Counted from the stretch's first letter, positions 31,910 to 41,068 are shown. The stretch: DNA of 47,016 nucleotides from an uncultured Clostridium sp. (GCA_900542035.1 UQMJ01000023.1:1-47016), one strand, 5' to 3'. Made by a program: numbers and translations. Notes: generated from the sequence alone by a model not told the origin.

Positions 31910-34144
31910 CTATGACTCTTCTTCTGTCCGTTTTGCTTCTTCTGCCAGATCCCGTTCTACCATATCCGGCACCATTCCTTCCGGAAAGAATCCTGTGACC
32001 CCATATACATTCTTCTTTCCTGAATTTATTGTTATGTGTACTACTATATCCTCATCTCTTTGTAAAAATCCGGTCATCTCATAATATTCGTCCAGAACAA
32101 CCCGATCCAAAATCTGCCGAATCTGCTCTTTTTCCTGATAGGCAACGCTGCAGCCCTGCCAGATGTCCTCTTTTGATTCTTGGTATCCAACATCTCCCTG
32201 GTGTAAGGTCTTATCTACTATGACACTTACCTCATCCAGATGTTCCCAGAGATTTTCCGGCTCGATTCCTGCTTCTGCTAACAGATTCAGAGTTCTGGTA
32301 AAGGACGGATAAATGGGGTAATATCCTATTGAAGTACTAATCTCGCGTTCTTTTTCTTCTTCCACATACTGCCTGAACTCTTCTTCTTTCTGATTTAAGA
32401 ACCGCAGTTCGCCAATGGGAACTTCCTGCTTTCTGGTATCCAGGCTCAGTTCCTTTAAATCCTGCTGGTAGGCTTCTAAAATACGGCCCATTATCGCCGG
32501 ATCCGTTATCTCAGCCTCTTCTAATTGATTTCCGTTGGACTCTACCTGATACTGAATTTTTACGATGTCTTCCGGCAAAAATCCAAGAACCGGATATTTT
32601 CCCTGCTGGTAAGCTTCATCCAGATAGACTGCGCTGGCCGCTTCCCAGGCCTCGGACAGCGGAAACCGGTACTCTCTCCACTCTTTTTTTCCATTGGTCA
32701 GCGTGTACCGGATGGTCACATACCCCCAGTATTCCTTTTCTTCTTCCATTGCATAGTACTGTTCTCTGGATGTCTTCTCCATCAGCGCATATTCAATGCC
32801 TTTTTTGGCAATTTCCAGAACCGGTTCCACATTGGTAATCTTCATACGGTCGAACACATAATCCAGACCTCTGATCTCCACCAGTTCCGGATCCTGCCCC
32901 TCTTCTCCATCCTTGATTTCAAAGTAGGAAACCCATCCGTCTCTTCCAAATTCAATCGCGGCTTCGGCTACGGTTTCTTTTTCCGGCAGATATGTGTCAT
33001 AGCCCATCCAGTCGTTTTTGAAACAGAACAGTACAGCCAGACCGCCCATCATACATACTGCCAGCTGGACTTTGTGGTCAAACAGCCTGCGGAAATCAAA
33101 ATGGTAAATAATCTCAATGAGGCAGTGGCACAAAACCGCTCCTGCCGCAATTCCAAATACGGCCCATCCGGTGCTGGACTGTAACATCCAGAAAAACAGC
33201 CCTCCTGACAAGGAAGCAAGCAGGGTAAGCAAAATCCGGATTACCGGCTTGCTTGCCGGAAACGCCATTGCTTTTCCAGCCGCCTCTGACGGACGCTTTT
33301 TATACAGCAGCACACATAAAACAATGAGAATGACCACTGCCAGTCCGCTGAAGGCAATCAGTCCTTCAAACGTAAGAGTTTCCTCGTACTGCCAGCTTTC
33401 CGGCTTTCTGACCGCCAGGATATAGCTGGCAATGGGAGAGAGTCTCATCAGTTTATCCGCCATCGTTTCTGAAGGAATGCTGTACGTAGTAAACCAGGTC
33501 TGAAAATACCCCTGGATGATAAACGCCAGCCATGGGAAAAAGAGGAAAAATACGCCTCCTCCCAAAAGGCCTACGATCAGATTGCCGGTCATAATCATCG
33601 CCAGCGATACGGTGCTGTAAATCAGCAGGAAATACAGCATATGGAGAAGCCAGCCCGTTCCTGCCATTTTTGCCAGTTCTGTTACCGGAACCCCATAGGA
33701 TGCCGCTATAATCAGCGCGATTCCCAGGCACAGGGCGTAGGCGGCTGCCGGAATTAGAATTCCGACCGAAAAGGTAACCGTAAACAACAGTCCCCGTTTT
33801 ACCGGAATGCTGTGATAAAAGTCTACTTTTCTCTTATTGTGAAGGTAGGCAAAGCTGGATGCGCCGCATACCACTGCCGCCCCGATAATTACCATTACAA
33901 TAACCGGATTCTCATAAGGAGAAAGAACCTGCTCAGCCGCTTCCATAAGAGCCTGATGCTCCGGTTTTCCTATCTGCGGCCCATACTGGAATGCCATCGC
34001 ATATTCCTTCTTTACATTGCTCAGCTGAAGGGCCAGGACAATCGGATATGCAAAGAAAAATACCAAAAATGACAGCGCAGCAAGCCAGACTCTTCTTTTA
34101 CCGTCTTCTTTTGCCAATTTAAAGAATAAGTTTTTTGATGTCAT
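31910..34144 (-). CDS. ABC-2-type multi-pass permease of a YtrA-type operon
   Basis: A 744-residue membrane protein: a membrane helix near residue 20-45, a cluster of about six helices at 100-290, two more at 300-370, and a long soluble extracytoplasmic C-terminal part (about 375-744). This two-part build occurs in permeases paired with YtrB-type ATPases in Firmicutes, where the export substrate is usually unknown but often linked to cell-wall antibiotics. The start at 34144 (MTSKNLFFKLAKEDGKRR) follows GGAGG and overlaps the ATPase gene end by 26 bases, showing coupling. Confidence 0.85.
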   Translation of the reverse strand: MTSKNLFFKLAKEDGKRRVWLAALSFLVFFFAYPIVLALQLSNVKKEYAMAFQYGPQIGKPEHQALMEAAEQVLSPYENPVIVMVIIGAAVVCGASSFAYLHNKRKVDFYHSIPVKRGLLFTVTFSVGILIPAAAYALCLGIALIIAASYGVPVTELAKMAGTGWLLHMLYFLLIYSTVSLAMIMTGNLIVGLLGGGVFFLFFPWLAFIIQGYFQTWFTTYSIPSETMADKLMRLSPIASYILAVRKPESWQYEETLTFEGLIAFSGLAVVILIVLCVLLYKKRPSEAAGKAMAFPASKPVIRILLTLLASLSGGLFFWMLQSSTGWAVFGIAAGAVLCHCLIEIIYHFDFRRLFDHKVQLAVCMMGGLAVLFCFKNDWMGYDTYLPEKETVAEAAIEFGRDGWVSYFEIKDGEEGQDPELVEIRGLDYVFDRMKITNVEPVLEIAKKGIEYALMEKTSREQYYAMEEEKEYWGYVTIRYTLTNGKKEWREYRFPLSEAWEAASAVYLDEAYQQGKYPVLGFLPEDIVKIQYQVESNGNQLEEAEITDPAIMGRILEAYQQDLKELSLDTRKQEVPIGELRFLNQKEEEFRQYVEEEKEREISTSIGYYPIYPSFTRTLNLLAEAGIEPENLWEHLDEVSVIVDKTLHQGDVGYQESKEDIWQGCSVAYQEKEQIRQILDRVVLDEYYEMTGFLQRDEDIVVHITINSGKKNVYGVTGFFPEGMVPDMVERDLAEEAKRTEEES

Positions 34145-35018
34145 AACCTGCCACCTCCGTTTCACTAATAAAGATTTCCTCTAAGGATAAAGGAATCATT
34201 TCAAAAAATACCGGCTCGTAAGACGCCATCTTCTCTTCTACTTCCTGTCTGTTTCCCCGCACTGTCAGGGTTGACAGACTGCCTCTTTTTTCGATTTTGA
34301 TGATATCCAGCCCCTTTATCTGTTCTGGATTCATTTCTGGCTTTAAGACACACTGGATTTTGTGAATATTCAGCTTCATATCGTCCAGATCCTTTGACAG
34401 AAGGATCCCGCCTTTGTGCAGCAGTCCTACATGGTCGCAGATGTCTTCCAGTTCCCGTAAATTGTGGGATGCAATAATAGGCGTCAGGTTGCGTTCTTCC
34501 ATATCTCCTGCAAAAATACTTTTTACAGTCTGGCGCATAACCGGATCCAGGCCGTCAAAGGTCTCGTCGCAGAACAGATAATCGGTATTGGCGCATACTC
34601 CGCAGATAACGGAAACCTGTTTTTTCATACCTTTGGAAAAGGTGTTGATTTTCCGTTTCTCATCCAGTTCAAAATTCCTCATTAATTTGTGGAACCGATC
34701 CTGGTCAAATTTCTCATATACAACCTTGTAATATTCTTTCATCTCTGCCGGAGTGGAATTGTTGAAAAAGTACTGCTCATCTGAAATATAGAAAAACCTC
34801 TTTTTCGCCTTTAAATTTTCAAATACTTCCTCTCCATCTATGGAAATGCTTCCCTCGTCCGGCTTTAACACGCCGCTGGCCATGCGCAGAAACGTGCTTT
34901 TTCCCGCTCCATTGGTCCCTATCAGACCAAACACATTTCCGTCCCGAATCGTGGCGTTGATGTGATCTACCGCTACAATTTCATCAAAACGCTTGGTCAC
35001 GTTTACCGCTTCAATCAT
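34119..35018 (-). CDS. ABC transporter ATPase of a YtrA-type operon
   Basis: A 299-residue cytoplasmic ATPase: Walker A GTNGAGKST, Q-loop-like YISDEQYFF, a signature region FSKGMKKQVSVICG (S-K-G-M in place of SGGQ, usual in this family) and Walker B YLFCDETFDGLDP. The C-terminal ~90 residues form an accessory domain. The start at 35018 is preferred over an ATG 6 bases upstream, since the AGGAGG site gives 8-base spacing to 35018 and only 2 to the other. It overlaps the end of the GntR gene by 8 bases. Confidence 0.92.
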   Translation of the reverse strand: MIEAVNVTKRFDEIVAVDHINATIRDGNVFGLIGTNGAGKSTFLRMASGVLKPDEGSISIDGEEVFENLKAKKRFFYISDEQYFFNNSTPAEMKEYYKVVYEKFDQDRFHKLMRNFELDEKRKINTFSKGMKKQVSVICGVCANTDYLFCDETFDGLDPVMRQTVKSIFAGDMEERNLTPIIASHNLRELEDICDHVGLLHKGGILLSKDLDDMKLNIHKIQCVLKPEMNPEQIKGLDIIKIEKRGSLSTLTVRGNRQEVEEKMASYEPVFFEMIPLSLEEIFISETEVAGYDIKKLIL

Positions 35019-35439
35019 GCTCATCCCCTCCTGTTTCTGATTTTCCGGCAGGATTCTCTGCCTCTGCATATTCTGACTGTCTGATTCCTTCCCGCGCCGC
35101 TTCTATAATCTCATCCTGGCCAAGCCCCAGACGGGCCGCCTCGGATGCCGCCTCCAGAACCTTTTCCCTGGCTTCTTTCTGCCGGAACTGCTTCATTTTC
35201 GACGTGTCTGTTACAAAACTCCCTTTTCCTTTTATGGAATAAATATATCCCTGTCTCTCCAGTTCTGCATATGCTCTCTGGATGGTATTGGGATTAATAG
35301 ACAACGCCACCGCCATACTCCGGACAGACGGGAGCTGACTGTTTTCTTCCAGGACTCCCAGCATCATCATGGACGCCAGTTTCTCCGTTACCTGTTCATA
35401 TATCGGGCGCCGGTCTTTGTAATCCAACTCTATCAGCAT
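35011..35439 (-). CDS. GntR family regulator, YtrA subfamily
   Basis: A 142-residue repressor: N-terminal winged HTH (PIYEQVTEKLASMM, QLPSVRSMAVALSINPNTIQRAYAELERQGYIYSIKGKGSFV) and the short helical YtrA-type tail. YtrA-type proteins repress their own ABC transporter operon until an inducer, often a cell-wall antibiotic, is present. It is the first gene of the three-gene operon, with a palindromic operator 55-79 bases upstream. Start at 35439 with AAAGGAGG. Confidence 0.93.
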   Translation of the reverse strand: MLIELDYKDRRPIYEQVTEKLASMMMLGVLEENSQLPSVRSMAVALSINPNTIQRAYAELERQGYIYSIKGKGSFVTDTSKMKQFRQKEAREKVLEAASEAARLGLGQDEIIEAAREGIRQSEYAEAENPAGKSETGGDEHD

Positions 35440-35493
35440 CAGATGCCTCCTTTCCAGTTGTCTGGATGTCTGGCTGCCTGACCATCCGTACCA

Positions 35494-35518
35494 ACTGTAT
35501 TATTTATATTAATACAGT
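35494..35518. promoter_or_regulatory. Palindromic operator for the GntR/YtrA regulator
   Basis: ACTGTATTA (35494-35502) and TAATACAGT (35510-35518) are perfect inverted arms with a 7-base A/T spacer. The position, 55-79 bases before the regulator start and covering the likely A/T-rich -10 region, is that of an autoregulatory operator. Confidence 0.7.
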
Positions 35519-35583
35519 ACCATAAGTTAGAAAAAATGTAAATGGGAGGTTTCTTACGATTTTGTGAAGAATCCGGAACCTAT

Positions 35584-35624
35584 AAAAAACGCCGCTCCAC
35601 AGATGAATCATCTGTGGAGCGGCG
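35584..35624 (-). terminator. Strong terminator of the nucleoside operon
   Basis: CGCCGCTCCACAGATGA (35590-35606) pairs exactly with its reverse complement at 35608-35624, giving a very long GC-rich stem, and on the minus strand is followed by TTTTTT (35584-35589). It lies 25 bases after the deoB stop. Confidence 0.93.
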
Positions 35625-35648
35625 ACCCCTTTCCGTCTCTAAAAACAC

Positions 35649-36842
35649 TTATTTGATTGTTTCCAGAATGGAAGTCCCAATGGTTCCCTTTGGCATTGCG
35701 ATTCCAAAATTCTCTGCAATGGAAGCGCCTACTGCCCCAAAAGAATCCGTCTCTTCCAGCCTTCCAGAGCCTTCTAGCCCTTTCGCATAAATCAGAAGAG
35801 GAACCTGCTCTCTGGTGTGATCCGTCCCTTTATAAGTCGGATCGTTTCCATGATCGGCTGTAATCATCAGCAAATCGTCTTCCCTCAGAAGCTCTAACAC
35901 CTCTCCCAGTTTCTCGTCAAACCGCTCGGTTTCCTTCGCATATCCATCCGGATTTCTCCGGTGTCCCCATAAGGCGTCAAAGTCTACCAGATTGACAAAA
36001 CATAGTCCTTCAAAGTCTTTGTTGGCAACCAGATCTTTTGTCTGTTCCATCCCATGAACCGAACTGTCTGAATGGTAAGCTTCTGTAATTCCTTCTCCAT
36101 TGAAAATGTCGCTGATTTTTCCTATGGAAATGACAGACAGCCCCTGTTCTTTTAATGCGTCCAGGACTGTTTTTCCAGTGGGACTTAAGGCATAGTCCCG
36201 ACGGTTGCTGGTGCGTTTCAATTCGCCCCGTTTTTTCCCTACATAAGGTCTGGCAATGACACGGCCTACCCGCCACTCGTCTTTTAGCGTAAGTTCCCTG
36301 GCAATTTCACAGCAGCGGTACAACTCGTCCAGCCCGAACGTTTCTTCGTTTCCGCAAATCTGCAGAACCGAGTCTGCCGATGTATACACAATCATGTGGC
36401 CCGTTGCAATTTCTTCTTCTGCCAGTTCTTCTAAAATCTCCGTTCCGCTGGAACTCTTATTTCCGATAATGGTACGTCCGGTACGCCGTTCCAGCTCTGC
36501 GATCAGCTCCGGCGGAAATCCGGTTTCTGTAAAGGTTACAAACGGTCTGGTCGTTTTGATTCCCATCAGTTCCCAATGTCCCGTCATAGTATCTTTCCCT
36601 TTACTGGATTCATTTAATACAGTGTAATAGCCCATAGGATTTTCTGCCGGCTTCACTCCTTTTAACGGATGAAGATTTGCCAGTCCCAGCTTCTGAAGAT
36701 TGGGAATCTTCCAGCTTTCTACGGCTTCGGCGATATGGCCCATAGTATCCGCGCCCTGATCCCCATACTCTTCTGCGTCTTTTGCATTTCCTGCTCCAAA
36801 GGAATCCATGACAATCAAAAATACACGCTTAAATTTTCTCAT
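35649..36842 (-). CDS. deoB: Phosphopentomutase
   Basis: A 397-residue metalloenzyme of the alkaline-phosphatase superfamily that interconverts (deoxy)ribose-1-phosphate and (deoxy)ribose-5-phosphate. Visible: metal-binding MDSFGAGNAKDA at the N-terminus, DTMTGHWE with the phospho-Thr (T85), and MITADHGNDP..GTDHTREQVPLLIY near the C-terminus. In this operon it links the phosphorylase step (40292-41038) to deoC. It is the last gene before the terminator at 35584-35624. Confidence 0.96.
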   Translation of the reverse strand: MRKFKRVFLIVMDSFGAGNAKDAEEYGDQGADTMGHIAEAVESWKIPNLQKLGLANLHPLKGVKPAENPMGYYTVLNESSKGKDTMTGHWELMGIKTTRPFVTFTETGFPPELIAELERRTGRTIIGNKSSSGTEILEELAEEEIATGHMIVYTSADSVLQICGNEETFGLDELYRCCEIARELTLKDEWRVGRVIARPYVGKKRGELKRTSNRRDYALSPTGKTVLDALKEQGLSVISIGKISDIFNGEGITEAYHSDSSVHGMEQTKDLVANKDFEGLCFVNLVDFDALWGHRRNPDGYAKETERFDEKLGEVLELLREDDLLMITADHGNDPTYKGTDHTREQVPLLIYAKGLEGSGRLEETDSFGAVGASIAENFGIAMPKGTIGTSILETIK

Positions 36843-36857
36843 CGCCTGTCCCTCCCA

Positions 36858-38066
36858 TTATCTGACCGTCTGCTCCATATCAATTGCTTTTACAGGGCAT
36901 ACAATCTGGCAAAGTCCGCAGCCTGTGCATTTTTCTATATGAACAAATGCTTTCTTTTTGTCTTTTTCCAGGGAAATCGCCTGTTTTCCGCCATCCTGGC
37001 AGGACGTTACGCATCTGCCGCAGCCGATACAGGTCTCTTCCTTTACCTTTGCTGCCAGCTGCTGCTTTAATGATAAATTTCTGGCGGCCGGCGCCATATG
37101 CTCCAGGGAATAACCTCTGAACTCGTCCAGGGACTGATAGCCTTTTTCTTCCATAAATTTCTGGAGATAGGCCATCATCGGCCTGATAATCCCATATCCC
37201 TGATACATAACTGCCGTTGCGCTCTGTAAGGTATCGGCTCCTAACAGCAGGTATTCCAAAGCATCCTGTCCATTGCAGATCCCTCCGACTGCAGAAATAT
37301 CAAATTTTTGTTCCTTTGCCGCTTTCGCCATTTTGTAAATACAGTGCTGTGCCATTGGCTTAATAAATGCTCCGGACAATCCCATCGGCGCGCTTTGCCC
37401 CATAATATCCGGCATATGTACCATTGTGTCAGCATTGACAGGTCCGATACCATGGATAGAATTAATGCCAGTAACCCCGTCGGCTCCCGCTTCTGCCGCA
37501 TACTGCGCCATCTTTCCCACATCATTTACATGAATGGACAATTTTGCAATGACCGGAATCTGAATTTCTTCTTTTACCCAGCGGATTACCTGCTGCATCA
37601 GTTCTTTTTCCTGACAGAGCATGACGCCGGCTTCGCTGTCAATACAGGAAAGGCACAATTCCAGAGCATCCGCTCCCGCATCTTCTGCTTTTCTGGCAAG
37701 GCTTTTCCATTCCCGTTCCAGGTATTGGGCCTTTACGCTGATAATCAGCATTTTTTCCGGATAGTTCTTCTTTACCTGGGCAAAATCTGCAAATGCGGCG
37801 TCTACGGTTTTGTCCATAACAAAGTCAATGTTTCCCATTCCGGTAACGCCCTTTGCGCCAGCGGTAGAAACTGGCAGCATTCTGGGAGACAGGCTTACCT
37901 TCAGCTCATCCTGTAAATAAGAAATGCTTTTTGTCACTGCTCCAGCCCATCCCAGTTCAAATGCCCTGCCAATCATTTCTCCTGTCGCGCTGACAGGAGA
38001 AGAAGCCAGAAAAAATGGGTTTTCACAGCGGAATCCACAATAATTTGTTTCCATATTTAATGCCAT
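36858..38066 (-). CDS. PreA-like dihydropyrimidine dehydrogenase / dihydroorotate dehydrogenase family protein
   Basis: A 402-residue protein: residues 1-330 a DHOD/PreA-type FMN barrel (GFRCENPFFLASSPVSATGEM, AVTKSI, ELCLSC with the active-site loop Cys, VIAKLS, GVTGINSI, AVGGICNGQDALEYLLLGA). The C-terminus has two [4Fe-4S] ferredoxin motifs, CIGCGRCVTSC and CTGCGLCQIVCP. This is the layout of the PreA subunit that reduces uracil or thymine. The partner PreT is not adjacent, so electrons must come from elsewhere, or the substrate differs. Overlaps no neighbour; 15 bases from deoB. Confidence 0.85.
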   Translation of the reverse strand: MALNMETNYCGFRCENPFFLASSPVSATGEMIGRAFELGWAGAVTKSISYLQDELKVSLSPRMLPVSTAGAKGVTGMGNIDFVMDKTVDAAFADFAQVKKNYPEKMLIISVKAQYLEREWKSLARKAEDAGADALELCLSCIDSEAGVMLCQEKELMQQVIRWVKEEIQIPVIAKLSIHVNDVGKMAQYAAEAGADGVTGINSIHGIGPVNADTMVHMPDIMGQSAPMGLSGAFIKPMAQHCIYKMAKAAKEQKFDISAVGGICNGQDALEYLLLGADTLQSATAVMYQGYGIIRPMMAYLQKFMEEKGYQSLDEFRGYSLEHMAPAARNLSLKQQLAAKVKEETCIGCGRCVTSCQDGGKQAISLEKDKKKAFVHIEKCTGCGLCQIVCPVKAIDMEQTVR

Positions 38067-38087
38067 ATTGCTTCCCTCCGTCTTAAT

Positions 38088-38840
38088 TTACGCTTCCAAC
38101 AGCCTTCCCCAGCCATGAAAGGTCAGGTTTTCCAGACCGGCTAACCGAAGTCCTTCCCTGACTGCCGCTATTACAGAATCAAATACAACTGCTCCTGTCC
38201 GCCGTTCAATTTCTTCAGCTCTCCAGGCTGCGGCCAGATTGGTGCATACCACAGCAATTCCTTCTCCGGCCGTTCCATGGGTAGCGCAGCACAGCTGTTC
38301 CAACTGTTCCTGCGTCACGCTTCCAATTTCTGTATTTTCTGTAATGCCAAGTCCCGTCACATCTGCCGGAGTAAATCCCAGCTTTTTATATTCCCGAATG
38401 ATTGCGTCATTCATTTCCTGTATATAAGGAGTAACCAAATGAATCCGGCTGATTCCGAAATCCCGATAGCTTTGGACCATCCCTAACGAAGCGGTTCCCA
38501 TGGGAATTCCTGTCTCTTTTTCAATCTCCCGACACATTTCCTGGTCTCTGTCAATTCCCAGCCAGCTTCCCGCTGTACCGTTCCAGATAATCGCATCTAC
38601 GTTGGCCTGGGCCAGCTGGTTTGCTGCCTGAAGCATGGTCTCAATCTCAAATTGTTTGTCTGAATCCTTTTCCATCGATACGCGGACTACCGGAAGCCTG
38701 GAATAATGGACGGTTACCACGTCTTCCATTCCTGCAAATATACGGCTGCAGATTGGTTCCACTACTGTATTAGAAGAAGGAACAATCATTCCGATTCGTT
38801 TTGGAAAAGAAGCTTTTGTTACGATCGTTTCTGCGCTCAT
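38088..38840 (-). CDS. Asp/Glu racemase superfamily protein, arylmalonate-decarboxylase/maleate-isomerase-like
   Basis: A 250-residue two-domain protein: IGMIVPSSNTVVEP at the N-terminus is the maleate isomerase/AMDase opening. The usual first catalytic Cys position reads IIWNGTAGSWLG, without Cys. The second is retained in AVVCTNLAAAW. A single Cys in the second half is the arrangement of arylmalonate decarboxylase, whereas racemases and maleate isomerase have two. The gene overlaps the amidohydrolase stop by 4 bases (ATGA), so the two are coupled and probably act in one pathway. Confidence 0.8.
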   Translation of the reverse strand: MSAETIVTKASFPKRIGMIVPSSNTVVEPICSRIFAGMEDVVTVHYSRLPVVRVSMEKDSDKQFEIETMLQAANQLAQANVDAIIWNGTAGSWLGIDRDQEMCREIEKETGIPMGTASLGMVQSYRDFGISRIHLVTPYIQEMNDAIIREYKKLGFTPADVTGLGITENTEIGSVTQEQLEQLCCATHGTAGEGIAVVCTNLAAAWRAEEIERRTGAVVFDSVIAAVREGLRLAGLENLTFHGWGRLLEA

Positions 38841-40288
38841 GGCTTCTGCGCCTCCATCCGGTAATCAATACCGGTCTTTTCTTTTACCAGCTTCAAAATT
38901 CTGGCTGTCGCGTTGTTGGCATCTTCAATAATCTGATTTAAATCGCCTGCTAAGAAAATGCCGTTTTCAATCAATACCTTTCCGTTGACAATGGTCGTAT
39001 CTGCCAGATGATTGTTTCCGCAGTACAAAAGCGCCCCTCTTGGATCCGTAAGAGCTCCCGCGTAGCCTGGCTGCATCATGGAAAACAGGACAATATCTGC
39101 TGCCATGCCTTCTTTCAGCATTCCGATATCTTCTCGGTTCAAGCATTTTGCGCCATTTACCGTCGCCATTTCAAAGACTTCTTTTGCATTGATCCAGCGC
39201 TCCGGACCATATCCTGGATGGCCGCCTTCAATACGGTGCACATACAGCATGGCTCTCAATTCGCCTAACATATCTCCGCTGTCATTGCTGGCTCCGCCGT
39301 CTACTCCGATGCTGACCGGAATTCCCCGATCCCTCGCCTCTAACGCCGGCGCTACCGGATATCCAAGGCGCATATGGCAGGATGGAGACTGGGTAACAGA
39401 AGCCCCGTTTCTCGCTACAATATCCAGCTCTTCTGCATTATGACGGCTGATATGGGCAAACGATACATTTTTATCCATCCACCCGATTTCTTCCAGCCAC
39501 TGGTGGGGCCGCTTTCCATACAGTTCCCCGCATTTTTTGATCTCATCGGGTCTTGGATGAAGGTGGGTATGCAAAAGTCCCTGATAGCGATCTGCCATTG
39601 CCTTCAATTCCCGCATAAACTCCGGATTCTCAAATACAACGGTTGTTGGACCTAACCCTACGCGGCTCATGGAAAACGGACTGTTATCATGGTACTTCTG
39701 GAATGTCTTTTCGCAGGCATCCATAATATCCTCATAGGATTCTACCAGTTCGCCGGCGTCAATTCCCAGGCGTTCTTTCATCTCAGCCGGAAGATTTCCT
39801 TCCATGACCGGCATACAGCCGCGGAATCCATGGAAACGCAGCCCCATTTCTTTTACTGCCTCAAACTCTGCCTCCATCAGGCTGTGCCTTCCATGAGGGA
39901 AGAAATACATAAAGTCCATAGAAGTGGTACAGCCGGTCATAAGAAGCTCTGCACAGGCCAGGCGGGCTGCCGCCCTCACATCCTCTTCCTCCATATTTTC
40001 CCAGGCCCCGTAAGAATACAACAGCCACCCAAGCAGATTTCCTTTCTGCATAATGGGGATATTTCTGGTAATGTTCTGATAGAAATGATGATGGGTATTG
40101 ACAAATCCAGGAAGGGCTAACTTTCCTGCCCCGTCTATTACTTTTACCCCTTCTTCCGGCGTCTCCAGATTGGATCCAATCTTCTTGATCACGTTTTCTT
40201 CTATATAAATATCTGCATTCTCTAAAAACGTATCGTTCTCATCCATGCAGTAGAGATACCGGATATTTTTAATCAGTAATCGCTCCAT
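38837..40288 (-). CDS. Amidohydrolase, 8-oxoguanine deaminase / AtzB-like
   Basis: A 483-residue metal-dependent hydrolase. PGFVNTHHHFYQ is the N-terminal metal-binding His cluster; GLLHTHLHP, SFAHISRH and SIGVDGGASNDSGDM give the further metal and catalytic His/Asp residues. The pattern NTHHHFYQ and the GCTTSMDF loop are close to the 8-oxoguanine deaminase / hydroxyatrazine hydrolase group. The likely substrate is a purine or other N-heterocycle released from nucleosides; exact substrate unknown. Start at 40288 with GGGAGG, 3 bases after the phosphorylase gene. Confidence 0.85.
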   Translation of the reverse strand: MERLLIKNIRYLYCMDENDTFLENADIYIEENVIKKIGSNLETPEEGVKVIDGAGKLALPGFVNTHHHFYQNITRNIPIMQKGNLLGWLLYSYGAWENMEEEDVRAAARLACAELLMTGCTTSMDFMYFFPHGRHSLMEAEFEAVKEMGLRFHGFRGCMPVMEGNLPAEMKERLGIDAGELVESYEDIMDACEKTFQKYHDNSPFSMSRVGLGPTTVVFENPEFMRELKAMADRYQGLLHTHLHPRPDEIKKCGELYGKRPHQWLEEIGWMDKNVSFAHISRHNAEELDIVARNGASVTQSPSCHMRLGYPVAPALEARDRGIPVSIGVDGGASNDSGDMLGELRAMLYVHRIEGGHPGYGPERWINAKEVFEMATVNGAKCLNREDIGMLKEGMAADIVLFSMMQPGYAGALTDPRGALLYCGNNHLADTTIVNGKVLIENGIFLAGDLNQIIEDANNATARILKLVKEKTGIDYRMEAQKP

Positions 40289-40291
40289 CCG

Positions 40292-41038
40292 TTACCTCCC
40301 AAGCTTTTTGTCTTCTTCAATTAAAATCCGAAGTCCTTCAATCGCCGTCTCCATGGCTGCCTGCAAATTTACCTTTTTATAAGCCATAATTCCGGACGCC
40401 CTGCAGCTGCGGATGGAAGAAATGACGAAAATAGCGGCCGCTTCCATTTCTGAACACATTACATTGGAACGCTCCCATGCCTGCCAGCGCTGCTTGACAT
40501 ACTCGCTGTTAGGCATGGTTTCCGGCTCAATCTCACCATAAAATGCATCTTTGGAATGGGTAATGCCTTCTGCAAAATTGTATCCCAGTTTTTTAGCCGC
40601 TCTTGCCAGAGCATCCACTACGTGACGGTCTGCTACTGCCGGATATGCTAACGGCACATAAGAAATTGTGGTTCCCTCATCCCGAACTGCCGCTGTATTG
40701 ATCACTCCGTTTAAAGACATATCCTGAGATTTCGGACATACCCGTCCGGAAGTTCCCACCCGAATAAACGTATCGGCCCCGCAGCGGATCAATTCTTCTA
40801 CTACAATGGCGGTAGATGGGCTTCCCATACCGGTAGAAGTTACAGAAACTTTTTCTCCGTTTAACGTTCCGGTCCAGGTCTTGCACTCTCTGTTGTGAGC
40901 CACTAATTTGGCGTCGTCAAACATAGCGGCAATCGCATCTGTACGGAACGGGTCGCCAGGAAGCAGGACGTAACGTCCTACATCCCCTTCTTTGCAATGA
41001 ATGTGATACTGTTTTCCATCTTCTGTTAAAAACGGCAT
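40292..41038 (-). CDS. Uridine-phosphorylase-family nucleoside phosphorylase
   Basis: A 248-residue nucleoside phosphorylase that releases a base and (deoxy)ribose-1-phosphate. Visible: LLPGDPFRTDAIA, the phosphate loop STGMGSPST, RVGTSGRV and the ribose-binding SEMEAAAIFV. Closest in style to Udp-type enzymes; base specificity cannot be read from the sequence alone. The start at 41038 follows AGGAGG; an upstream in-frame ATG at 41062 lies within the leader. It follows the two permeases and feeds deoB. Confidence 0.9.
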   Translation of the reverse strand: MPFLTEDGKQYHIHCKEGDVGRYVLLPGDPFRTDAIAAMFDDAKLVAHNRECKTWTGTLNGEKVSVTSTGMGSPSTAIVVEELIRCGADTFIRVGTSGRVCPKSQDMSLNGVINTAAVRDEGTTISYVPLAYPAVADRHVVDALARAAKKLGYNFAEGITHSKDAFYGEIEPETMPNSEYVKQRWQAWERSNVMCSEMEAAAIFVISSIRSCRASGIMAYKKVNLQAAMETAIEGLRILIEEDKKLGR

Positions 41039-41068
41039 AATCTTTCCTCCTGTCAAAATCAATACTTG

